A stretch of DNA of 12,732 nucleotides, from the NCBI GenBank assembly GCA_015520245.1, contig WAQM01000231.1:1-12732 (forward strand), written 5' to 3'. Below, piece by piece: positions 1 to 6,672 of this stretch. This DNA comes from Pyrodictiaceae archaeon (GTDB lineage: Archaea > Thermoproteota > Thermoprotei_A > Sulfolobales > Pyrodictiaceae). Numbering within the stretch: the first letter of the stretch is position 1; each line of letters starts with the position of its first letter. The position numbers were made by a program, and so were the translations under genes. The notes below the pieces were generated by a model. That model made no database searches. It was not told the origin of the DNA and saw only the letters and a program-made list of their open reading frames with translations.

Positions 1-1890
1 GTCGTAGACCCTGCGCGCGTAGTCGGTGCCGTACTCCTTGACCAGCCAGTGCATCATGTTCTCGGGCTGCTCGGCTCCGATCGCCTTCTTGTCCAGGACG
101 CCGGCTAGGAGCTCACCCTTCTTTATCAGTATGAACGAGTCGTTCCAGCACCACTCGCTGTCGCACGAGAACACGCCCGCTGAGACCCTGGCCTTGCCCC
201 GGAAGTTAAAGTCCTTGGGCAGGAACAGCGACACCAGCTGCTTGCCCGTCCACAGCCTCTTCGGCGAGATTATGGCGGGCTCCGGCAGCTCGCCGCGGTA
301 GCCCGCGACCGCGAGCAGGTCGACGACGTCGTCCAGCGTCAGCAGCGTCGCCTTGCTCGTCAGCAGGTAGGCGCCGCTGATGTAGTCCTGCAGCCCGCCT
401 ATGATCGGGCCGCCGTAGCGCGGCGAGAGGATGTGGTACTGCACGAGCATCAGCTCGCGGGCCTCAGCCTGCGCCTCCTCGGTCCTGGGCACGTGCAGGT
501 TCATCTCGTCGCCGTCGAAGTCGGCGTTATAGGGCGGGCACACGAGCAGGTTGAGCCTGAAGGTCTTGCCCGGCAGCACCTTGACTATGTGCGCCATTAT
601 GGACATGCGGTGGAGAGATGGCTGGCGGTTGAAGAGGACTATGTCGCCGTCCTTCAAGTGCCTCTCTACGAACCAGCCCGGCTCGAGGCTCTCCGCGATC
701 TTCTTCCGGTCGGCGTAGCGCAGGTCTATCTTGCGCCCGTCCTTGGTTATGACGTAGTTGGCGCCGGGCCAGCGGTCAGGCCCGTTGAGGACGTAGCGGC
801 GCAGCTCCTCTATGTTCCAGGGGGTCACGGGCACCCGGACCGTCAGCACCTTCGCTATCTCGACCGGTACGCCGACCTCGTTGATGCTTATGTAAGGGTC
901 TGGCGAGATCACGGTGCGCGCCGAGTAGTCGACGCGCTTGCCGCTCAGGTTGCCGCGGAACCTACCCTCCTTGCCCTTGAGCCTCTGGACCAGCCCCTTC
1001 AGCGGCCTGCCGCTGCGGTGCTTGGCCACCGGGGCCCGCGGCAGCTCGTTGTCTATGTAGGTGGCGACGTGGTACTGGAGCAGCCCCCAGTGCTCGTCCA
1101 CGAGGGTCTGGGGGGCGCCGGTCTCGAGCAGCTCCCGGAGCCGCTCGTTAGTGCGCACTATGTCTGCTAGCTTGTGGGTTAAGTCGTCCTCGGCCCTGAT
1201 GCCCGTCTCGAGCACTATGGAGGGCCTGACGTGCACGGGTGGCACCGGCAGCACGGTGAGGACGGTCCACTCGGGCCTTGCCTCCTTGGGGTCGAAGCCC
1301 AGGAGCTTAGCGTCGTCGTCCGGTATCCTCTCGAGCCTCGACCTTATCTCAATGGGGTTGAGTGCGACCTTACCCTCAGGCCTATCCTCGTAGAAGTAAT
1401 AGGGCTTCTCGAGCACGATCTTGTACTTCCGCTCGCCGCAGTGCGGGCACTCGGTGGCCTTAGCGGCCCTCCTCTTCACGACGGTAACGAGCATCCTCGC
1501 GAGCAGCGGCCACCTGTCCTTCAGCCTCTCGTGCAGCCTGAGGTACCTGCGCAGCTCCGACTCGGGTAGGAGGAGCCTGCCGCACCTGGGGCATGTAGCT
1601 CTGAGCGCGTCGTATATGTGGCGGAGGAAGCCCACGTGGATTACGGGCCTCGCGAGCTCTATGTGGCCGAAGTGGCCCGGGCACGTCTTGGCGTCGTTGC
1701 CGCAGGTCATGCAGACCTGGCCGGGGGCGATGGCGCCCAGCCTGGGGTCCATGAGGCCGCCGCTGATCGGCCTGCCGTCCTCGTCGTAGAGCTCGCTAGT
1801 GACTATGGCTGTCACCGACATGCGCCGTATCTCGTCAGGCGAGAAGATGCCGAACTTGATGCCGGTGATTATCTTCTCCTCGACGGCCAC
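1..1890 (-). CDS. rpoA1: DNA-directed RNA polymerase subunit A' (N-terminal 630 residues, cut by window edge)
   Basis: This is the largest catalytic subunit of archaeal RNA polymerase, which archaea split into A' and A''. The frame stays open to position 1, so the C-terminal part is missing; crenarchaeal A' proteins are usually near 880-900 residues. Visible motifs are the first zinc-binding cluster C60-x2-C63-x6-C70-x2-H73, a CPRCG/CPHCG pair near residues 110-150, and the Mg-binding NADFDGD at 455-461 (D457, D459, D461; bases 508-528). The region around RQPSLHR and [14 protein letters not shown] is also typical. The start chosen is GTG at 1890, giving [14 protein letters not shown], which lines up with known A' N-termini; an in-frame GTG two codons upstream (1896) is possible. 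A GGGGGTGGG stretch at 1896-1904 serves as Shine-Dalgarno. The gene lies 15 nt after rpoB and is surely co-transcribed with it. Confidence 0.97.
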   Translation of the reverse strand, partial: MAVEEKIITGIKFGIFSPDEIRRMSVTAIVTSELYDEDGRPISGGLMDPRLGAIAPGQVCMTCGNDAKTCPGHFGHIELARPVIHVGFLRHIYDALRATCPRCGRLLLPESELRRYLRLHERLKDRWPLLARMLVTVVKRRAAKATECPHCGERKYKIVLEKPYYFYEDRPEGKVALNPIEIRSRLERIPDDDAKLLGFDPKEARPEWTVLTVLPVPPVHVRPSIVLETGIRAEDDLTHKLADIVRTNERLRELLETGAPQTLVDEHWGLLQYHVATYIDNELPRAPVAKHRSGRPLKGLVQRLKGKEGRFRGNLSGKRVDYSARTVISPDPYISINEVGVPVEIAKVLTVRVPVTPWNIEELRRYVLNGPDRWPGANYVITKDGRKIDLRYADRKKIAESLEPGWFVERHLKDGDIVLFNRQPSLHRMSIMAHIVKVLPGKTFRLNLLVCPPYNADFDGDEMNLHVPRTEEAQAEARELMLVQYHILSPRYGGPIIGGLQDYISGAYLLTSKATLLTLDDVVDLLAVAGYRGELPEPAIISPKRLWTGKQLVSLFLPKDFNFRGKARVSAGVFSCDSEWCWNDSFILIKKGELLAGVLDKKAIGAEQPENMMHWLVKEYGTDYARRVYD

Positions 1891-1905
1891 CCGCACCCAC
1901 CCCCG

Positions 1906-4900
1906 TCAGAACATCTTGCGCTCGTACCTGTAGCCGAGCTTTAAGCGTGGTGCGATGCAGAGGCTCATGAGCTCCTGGAGCAGCAGCTTGAAGGCGTAGG
2001 GGACCACGACGGCCGCGAACTTGCCGTTCTCCTTGTGCACCGGGCACACGAACCTCTTGCGCTTCCTGTCGAACCAGGATATGTGGCCGCAGAGCTCACA
2101 CACGTACAGCACGTAGCGATCGCTGCTCTCCAGCATCCTCTCCCTGAGCAGCATCGCGGCGCCGTGGCCGACGAGGCAGTCGCGCTCCATCTCGCCGAAC
2201 CTCAGCCCGCCCTCGCGGGCGCGGCCCTCGGTGGGCTGCCTCGTGAGCACCTGGACGGGTCCGCGCGCCCTCGCGTGGATCTTGTCGGCGACCATGTGGT
2301 GCAGCTTCTGGTAGTACACGACGCCGATGAGCACCGGCGTCCTCAGCATCTCGCCTGTCCTGCCGTCGTAGACTATCTCGGTGCCGTCGGGCGCGTAGCC
2401 CATCCTGAGCAGCTCGAGCCGGATGGAGTCGAGGGACTCCTTGGCGAACGGCGTGCCATCGACGTAGCGGGCGGCGAGCGCCGCGTACTTGCCGGCCACG
2501 GTCTCGAAGAGCTGGCCGAGCGTCATCCGCGAGGGGAAGGCGTGCGGGTTTATGATGAGGTCTGGTGTTATGCCGTCCTCGGTGAAGGGCAGGTCGTACT
2601 GCGGCAGGAGCATACCGATGACGCCCTTCTGGCCGTGCCTCGATGCGAACTTGTCGCCTAGCTCGGGTATGCGCTGGTCCCTAACTCTAACCTTGACCAG
2701 CCTGAAGCCCTCGACGTTCTCAGTTATCAGTACCGTGTCAACGAACCCCTTCTCCCCGTGCCTCATCGCGACCGAGGTGTCCCTCCTCCTCGCTGAGACC
2801 GTGCCGAACTCGCGGTACTCCTCCATGAACCTGGGCGGGCTGGTCTTACCTATCAGTACGTCGCCGCCCCTCACCTCGACCTCAGGGCTTACTATGCCGT
2901 CGGCGTCCAGCTTGTTGTAGGCCTCGGGTGGCTTGACGCCCTCGGTGCTCGGGGGCGGGATCTCGATCTGGTCGCTGAGGCCGCCCGTGTACTTCCGCTC
3001 CTCGGTAGCGTAGAGCCTGAAGAACGTGGAGCGCGCAAGGCCCCTCTCGATGGAGGACCTGTTCATTATCACCGCGTCCTCGATGTTGTAGCCGGTGAAC
3101 GACATGACGGCGACGACCATGTTCTGGCCCGCCGGCCGATCGTTGAACCCCATCACCTCGAGCATCCTGGTCTGGACCAGGGGCTTCTCCGGGTAATGGA
3201 GGAGGTGGCCGCGCGTGTCGGCCCGGATCTGGAAGTTAGCCGCGTAGATCCCGAGGGCCTGCTTGGCCATCGCGGCCTGGTAGGTGTTCCTGGGCGACTG
3301 GTTGTGCTCGGCGTAGGGTATGGTCGAGGCGGTCACGCCGAGTATCCCGGCGGGCCATATCTCCATGTGGGTGTGCTCGGGCGTTATGTCCTCGGGGTTG
3401 AGGGCTATGTAGGCGTTCTCCTCCTCCTCCGCGTCGAGCAGCTCGACTATGCCGTTGCGCAGGAGGTCGCTGAACCTCCACTCACCCCGCCTTAGCTTTT
3501 CGATGTGCTCGGGCTTGAGCTTCAGCTTGCCGTTCTCGACCACGAAGACGGGCCTCAGGATCCTGCCGGGGTCTGTGTTGATGTGGACCTCGTAGATCTT
3601 GTCGCCCCGGTACACGGCGACGTTGACGTCCGGGGGTATCTTACCCTCCCTCCTGAGCCTCCTTATGCTCTCGGCCAGCCGCTCGCCGTCGGGGTGGTAC
3701 CCGACCAGCTTGCCGTTCAGAAACACCTTCGCGCTCGACGCTATCTCGGGTGGGTAGTAGCCCAGCTTCCTAACCTCCTCGAACACCTCGACTGCGTCGC
3801 GCACGCCTAGCTCGTAGAGGAGCTTCTCGACGAGAGCCTCGTCGACGCCGGGCGTTATGTAGGCCATCACCGCCAGGTTCTTGACGAGACCGCAGTTGGG
3901 GCCCTCGGGGGTCTCGAAGGGGCATATCCTGCCCCACTGGGTGCCGTGGACGTCCCTGGCCTCGAAATGTGGCTGGCTGCGGCTGAGCGGGGACACCACG
4001 CGCCTCAGGTGGCTGAGCATCGAGAGCCAGTTGGTCCTGTCCAGGATCTGGCTCACGCCGGTCCTCTGGCCGGGCCAGTTGCCGGTGGCCAGGGCCTCGC
4101 GCAGCCTGCTAGTGATTATATCGGAGCGTATCAGGGCCCTCAAGCTTATCCTGCGCCCGCGGGCCCTCAGCCTCTCGAGGTTGTTCCTGACCTCCTGCAT
4201 TAGCGCCCTCATGGCGGTCCTGAAGACTATCGCTATGAGGTCGCCGGCCAGGAGGATCCTCTTGTTAGCGTAGTGGTCCTTGTCGTCAGGCTTCCTGCGG
4301 CCGAGCGCCAGCTCGAACAGCTTGCTCGCCATCTGGCCGAGGAAGAGGGCCTTACGGATCCTGTCCTCGGGCCGAGTGCCCAGGTGGGGCAGCAGGAGGT
4401 TGTCTATGACGCGCTCGCCTACCTTGATGCGGTAGTCGCGCGGCTTGCCTATGCTGTCGCGGTACCTGCTACCCACGTAGTCGAGCGCGTCCTCAACCGT
4501 CGCTATCGCGCGCGCCTGCTCCAGCGAGGGGAGGAGCATCTGCTGGATCTCGGGATCAGGGCCCACCGCAAGCACGATGTCGCGGTCGCTCTCGAGGCCG
4601 AGCGCTCTCATGAGTATCACGAAGGGTATCTTGCTGAGGGCGCGCGGCAGCGACACGTGCAGCGTCCCGTCCTTGTGCAGGTCTATGATTATCTGGTAGC
4701 GGGCGCCGGCGTGCGCCGATATGACCTTGGCGGCGTAGACGGCGGCCGTAGTGCCGGCCCTCGCCTTGTCCACCAGGATCCTGTTGACGGCCTGGTCCTC
4801 CTGCATCACGATTACTCTCTCGGAGCCGTTGATTATAAAGTACCCACCGGGGTCCTTCGGGTCCTCGCCGGCCTCGATCAGGATGCGCTCGCACTCCTCC

Positions 4901-5322
4901 CTGCTCCTGCCCTCGTAGAAGCAGCGGGCTAGGGGGTCGGCCTTGGAGCGGAGCATCACCGGCAGGTAGCCTATGATGACCTCCTCGCGCGCCCTCTCCA
5001 CGCCGTTCTCGTACAGCACGACCTTAGCCTTGAGCGGGGCCCAGTAGGTCAGGTCGCGTATCCTGCACTCCAGCGGCGTGACCGGGTGCTCGCTACCGTC
5101 GCTCTCGACCACGATCGGCTCGCCCAGCTGGACGTCGACGATCCTGACCTCGTACTCCCTCTTTGGGGTCGAGGCGACTCCATACTCGCGGACTATCTCC
5201 TTAAGCTCCTTCTCTATGAACCTGTTGAACGAATCTATGTGCTGCCTGACCAGCCCGTACTCGTCCAGGAACGCCTTCATCACGATCCAGCGGTCTTCCA
5301 TGCTCGGGAAGCCGCCGCTCAA
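1906..5322 (-). CDS. rpoB: DNA-directed RNA polymerase subunit B (full length, 1138 aa)
   Basis: This is the second largest RNA polymerase subunit, which with A' and A'' forms the active centre. It is a single unfused B chain, as in Thermoproteota; many methanogens split it into B' and B''. Motifs include GTQWGRICPFETPEG at 460-474, GYNIEDAVIMN from 744 with acidic E748-D749 near the active site, GDKFASRHGQKG at 889-900, and a C-terminal zinc site C1075-x2-C1078-x14-C1093-x2-H1096. Length is normal for the family and I see no frameshift. The start is TTG at 5322, because GGTGGG lies 6 nt upstream of it (5329-5334). The first ATG, at 5301 (M8), lacks a good Shine-Dalgarno and is the alternative. 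The gene follows rpoH by 12 nt and precedes rpoA1 by 15 nt, the standard archaeal rpoH-rpoB-rpoA1 order. Confidence 0.98.
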   Translation of the reverse strand: MSGGFPSMEDRWIVMKAFLDEYGLVRQHIDSFNRFIEKELKEIVREYGVASTPKREYEVRIVDVQLGEPIVVESDGSEHPVTPLECRIRDLTYWAPLKAKVVLYENGVERAREEVIIGYLPVMLRSKADPLARCFYEGRSREECERILIEAGEDPKDPGGYFIINGSERVIVMQEDQAVNRILVDKARAGTTAAVYAAKVISAHAGARYQIIIDLHKDGTLHVSLPRALSKIPFVILMRALGLESDRDIVLAVGPDPEIQQMLLPSLEQARAIATVEDALDYVGSRYRDSIGKPRDYRIKVGERVIDNLLLPHLGTRPEDRIRKALFLGQMASKLFELALGRRKPDDKDHYANKRILLAGDLIAIVFRTAMRALMQEVRNNLERLRARGRRISLRALIRSDIITSRLREALATGNWPGQRTGVSQILDRTNWLSMLSHLRRVVSPLSRSQPHFEARDVHGTQWGRICPFETPEGPNCGLVKNLAVMAYITPGVDEALVEKLLYELGVRDAVEVFEEVRKLGYYPPEIASSAKVFLNGKLVGYHPDGERLAESIRRLRREGKIPPDVNVAVYRGDKIYEVHINTDPGRILRPVFVVENGKLKLKPEHIEKLRRGEWRFSDLLRNGIVELLDAEEEENAYIALNPEDITPEHTHMEIWPAGILGVTASTIPYAEHNQSPRNTYQAAMAKQALGIYAANFQIRADTRGHLLHYPEKPLVQTRMLEVMGFNDRPAGQNMVVAVMSFTGYNIEDAVIMNRSSIERGLARSTFFRLYATEERKYTGGLSDQIEIPPPSTEGVKPPEAYNKLDADGIVSPEVEVRGGDVLIGKTSPPRFMEEYREFGTVSARRRDTSVAMRHGEKGFVDTVLITENVEGFRLVKVRVRDQRIPELGDKFASRHGQKGVIGMLLPQYDLPFTEDGITPDLIINPHAFPSRMTLGQLFETVAGKYAALAARYVDGTPFAKESLDSIRLELLRMGYAPDGTEIVYDGRTGEMLRTPVLIGVVYYQKLHHMVADKIHARARGPVQVLTRQPTEGRAREGGLRFGEMERDCLVGHGAAMLLRERMLESSDRYVLYVCELCGHISWFDRKRKRFVCPVHKENGKFAAVVVPYAFKLLLQELMSLCIAPRLKLGYRYERKMF

Positions 5323-5328
5323 GGCCGG

Positions 5329-5334
5329 CCCACC
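5329..5334 (-). promoter_or_regulatory. Shine-Dalgarno deciding the TTG start of rpoB
   Basis: GGTGGG on the minus strand sits directly after the rpoH stop codon and 6 nt before the TTG at 5322. No comparable motif precedes the ATG at 5301, so this site favours the TTG start. Confidence 0.6.
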
Positions 5335-5589
5335 CTAGTAGCCGACGACGTACCTGTACACGACGATCTCGCCGGCGGTGGGGCTCTTACGGTAGATCCT
5401 CACGATGTCGCCGGGCTTGGCGCCGATCCTGCGGGCCACAGGGTCGGTGGCCCTTATCCAGGGCAGCTGCTCGGGTCTGACGCCGAGCTCGCGCAGGATC
5501 CGCGCGGCCTCCTCGGGCGGCACCACCTCGTGCTTGGGCACCAGCTCGTGCTCCAGGATGTCGAAGGACACCTTCTTCTGCTTGGGCAT
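5335..5589 (-). CDS. rpoH: DNA-directed RNA polymerase subunit H
   Basis: This 84-residue protein is the archaeal homologue of the C-terminal domain of eukaryotic Rpb5, an assembly subunit of RNA polymerase at the downstream DNA end. Family signatures are readable: [10 protein letters not shown] at 14-23, [24 protein letters not shown] at 42-65, and the closing YRYVVGY. Length matches the family. The ATG at 5589 is preceded by GGGGAG about 5 nt upstream, supporting the start. It is the first gene of the rpoH-rpoB-rpoA1 operon, with only 12 nt between its TAG and the rpoB TTG. A candidate promoter for the operon lies about 55 nt upstream. Confidence 0.97.
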   Translation of the reverse strand: MPKQKKVSFDILEHELVPKHEVVPPEEAARILRELGVRPEQLPWIRATDPVARRIGAKPGDIVRIYRKSPTAGEIVVYRYVVGY

Positions 5590-5618
5590 TGAGGCTCCCC
5601 GCTACGAGTTGTTCTGGT

Positions 5619-5650
5619 AGCTCGCGAGCCGCTACCCCCCTAATTATCGT
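5619..5650 (-). promoter_or_regulatory. Candidate promoter of the rpoH-rpoB-rpoA1 operon
   Basis: In the 72-bp gap between eL37 and rpoH the only AT-rich block is ACGATAATTA on the minus strand (5650 to 5641). As a TATA box it would place the transcription start about 25 nt downstream, near 5619, leaving a leader of about 30 nt that contains the rpoH Shine-Dalgarno. The TATA match is moderate and the flanking BRE is weak, so read-through from eL37 is also possible. Confidence 0.4.
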
Positions 5651-5661
5651 TGCGGAAGGCC

Positions 5662-5850
5662 TCAGCGTATGCGCACTCTGTTCACCTTCTTGTTCATCCA
5701 CGAATACCTGCGGAGCCGCGAGCTCCTGCCGAAGCCGCAGGCGGCGCAGTAGCCTTTAGCTACGTTGTACGAGTGGCGGCCGCAGCGACGGCACCGAATG
5801 TGCGTCTTGCCCTTGCTCATCTTGCCGAAGGAGGGCGTCCCCTTGCTCAT
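5662..5850 (-). CDS. rpl37e: 50S ribosomal protein L37e (eL37)
   Basis: This is a 62-residue zinc-ribbon protein of the large ribosomal subunit, shared by archaea and eukaryotes. The start [10 protein letters not shown], the zinc ligands C20-x2-C23 and C35-x2-C38, and the basic tail [16 protein letters not shown] are diagnostic. Length is normal. The ATG at 5850 is preceded by GGGTGG in the 12-nt spacer after the SmAP stop, so the two genes are co-transcribed and probably translationally coupled. The SmAP-eL37 pairing recurs in many archaea. An internal ATG (M11) would remove the conserved GTPSFGK start and is rejected. Confidence 0.97.
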   Translation of the reverse strand: MSKGTPSFGKMSKGKTHIRCRRCGRHSYNVAKGYCAACGFGRSSRLRRYSWMNKKVNRVRIR

Positions 5851-5862
5851 GCGCCCACCCGG

Positions 5863-6093
5863 TCACCTGTAGGGGGCCGGCGAGACCAGGACCACGTTGT
5901 CGCCCCTTATAACTATGGTTCCGAGCTTGCGTGTGCTCCCGTCCTCCCTTATCTCCTCGGCGTCCTCGAGGACCAGGTTGAGGTGCTGGTCGTAGCTCTT
6001 GAGCTTCCCGCGCACCTCCTTGGAGCCCTTCAGCTTCACCAGGACTATGTTACCTATGTTCTCGGCCAGCACGCGGTGCGTCGTCTCCGCCAC
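5863..6093 (-). CDS. Archaeal Sm-like RNA-binding protein (SmAP/LSm)
   Basis: This 76-residue protein has a single Sm fold. Family members form a ring, typically of seven subunits, that binds U-rich RNA, and they are related to LSm proteins and bacterial Hfq. The Sm1 motif is seen at about 15-45, with the base-binding loop D35-Q-H37-L-N39; Sm2 is IRGDNVVLV at 62-70, with R63, G64 and N66. The start is GTG at 6093, with GGGGA about 5 nt upstream. It is first in a two-gene unit with eL37. An AT-rich element at 6133-6143 would initiate near 6112, giving a leader of about 19 nt. The exact RNA target cannot be read from the sequence. Confidence 0.95.
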   Translation of the reverse strand: MAETTHRVLAENIGNIVLVKLKGSKEVRGKLKSYDQHLNLVLEDAEEIREDGSTRKLGTIVIRGDNVVLVSPAPYR

Positions 6094-6129
6094 GCGGGTC
6101 CCCGATGTTAGTCGGTGCGGGAAGACCCT

Positions 6130-6145
6130 GCACGATATTTAAGCG
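6130..6145. promoter_or_regulatory. Shared TATA island of a divergent promoter (SmAP-eL37 and PUA protein)
   Basis: The 84-bp region between the two divergent starts has one AT-rich core, GATATTTAAGC at 6134-6144; on the minus strand it reads GCTTAAATATC. A start about 25 nt away on each side gives leaders of about 19 nt for SmAP (GTG 6093) and about 15 nt for the PUA gene (GTG 6178), each with its own Shine-Dalgarno. That one TATA serves both directions is inferred from the lack of a second candidate. Confidence 0.55.
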
Positions 6146-6177
6146 TACTCGTTGGGGCGGCCGCCGGGTGCCAAAGG

Positions 6178-6666
6178 GTGAGGAGGTGGCAGCTGTCCAA
6201 GAGGGAGAGGAAGCAGCTGTCGAGGCTGCTCGGCGAGCTGTACGGGCTGGACCTGGACCCCGAGTCGAGGGTCGAGAAGCTCGTCGAGGACGACAGCGAG
6301 CTAATCATCATCGACGGCGTGGCCTCATTCATCAAGCTCGAGGGCAAGTACATACCCCACCTCAAGATCCTGCTCAGGAGGCCCACCGCGCTGAGGGTGC
6401 CCAGGATCGTCGTAGACCAGGGCGCGGTGAGACCGATAGCCCGGGGGGCCGACCTGATGAGGCCCGGGATAGTCGAGATAGAGGGCGACTTCGAGGCCGG
6501 CGACGTGGTGGTCGTCGTGGAGCCCAGCCGGAGGCTCCCGCTGGCCGTCCACCGAGCACTCTATAGCCGCGACCAGGTCGAGACCATGGAGAAAGGGCGC
6601 GTCACAAAGAGGCTCCACCACCTAGGGGACCGCTTCTGGCGGCTCGCTGAGGAGGCGGGCGTCTGA
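6178..6666 (+). CDS. PUA-domain RNA-binding protein, MCT-1/Tma20-like (COG2016 type)
   Basis: The N-terminal part (about 1-70) matches the pre-PUA region of archaeal MCT-1/Tma20 relatives. The C-terminal PUA domain is at about 76-151, with VDQGAVRPIARGADLMRPGI and a late HHLGDRFW. Eukaryotic MCT-1 acts in translation reinitiation and ribosome recycling with DENR; the archaeal role is not established. The frame is open back to 6115, but that would place the TATA island inside the gene. GTG at 6178 (MRRWQLSKRE) has GGGTG 7 nt upstream (6166-6170), so I choose it, giving 162 residues. The gene is divergent from SmAP-eL37 and convergent with aCPSF1, with 6 bp between stops. Family assignment is confident; the start is moderately so. 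Confidence 0.88.
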   Translation: MRRWQLSKRERKQLSRLLGELYGLDLDPESRVEKLVEDDSELIIIDGVASFIKLEGKYIPHLKILLRRPTALRVPRIVVDQGAVRPIARGADLMRPGIVEIEGDFEAGDVVVVVEPSRRLPLAVHRALYSRDQVETMEKGRVTKRLHHLGDRFWRLAEEAGV

Positions 6667-6672
6667 GGAGCC

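Noticed and set aside
433..1170. Long plus-strand open frame (245 aa) over rpoA1
   Set aside because: It lies antiparallel to the clear rpoA1 coding region. Its composition (Leu, Val, His, Pro-rich) is what the reverse of a GC-rich gene yields, and no family motif is visible.
1906..1908. Possible recoding (selenocysteine or stop read-through) at the rpoB TGA, which is in frame with rpoA1
   Set aside because: RpoB ends at its normal length with a typical C-terminus, and rpoA1 has its own start and Shine-Dalgarno. No recoding element is seen.
4273..4932. Plus-strand open frame (219 aa) over rpoB
   Set aside because: Antiparallel shadow of rpoB, without Shine-Dalgarno, promoter or recognisable domain. 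The same holds for the frames at 2035-2661, 3196-3495 and 5086-5592.
6115..6177. Upstream extension of the PUA protein to a GTG at 6115
   Set aside because: It would place the TATA island inside the gene and adds residues unlike the family. The start at 6178 has a good Shine-Dalgarno.
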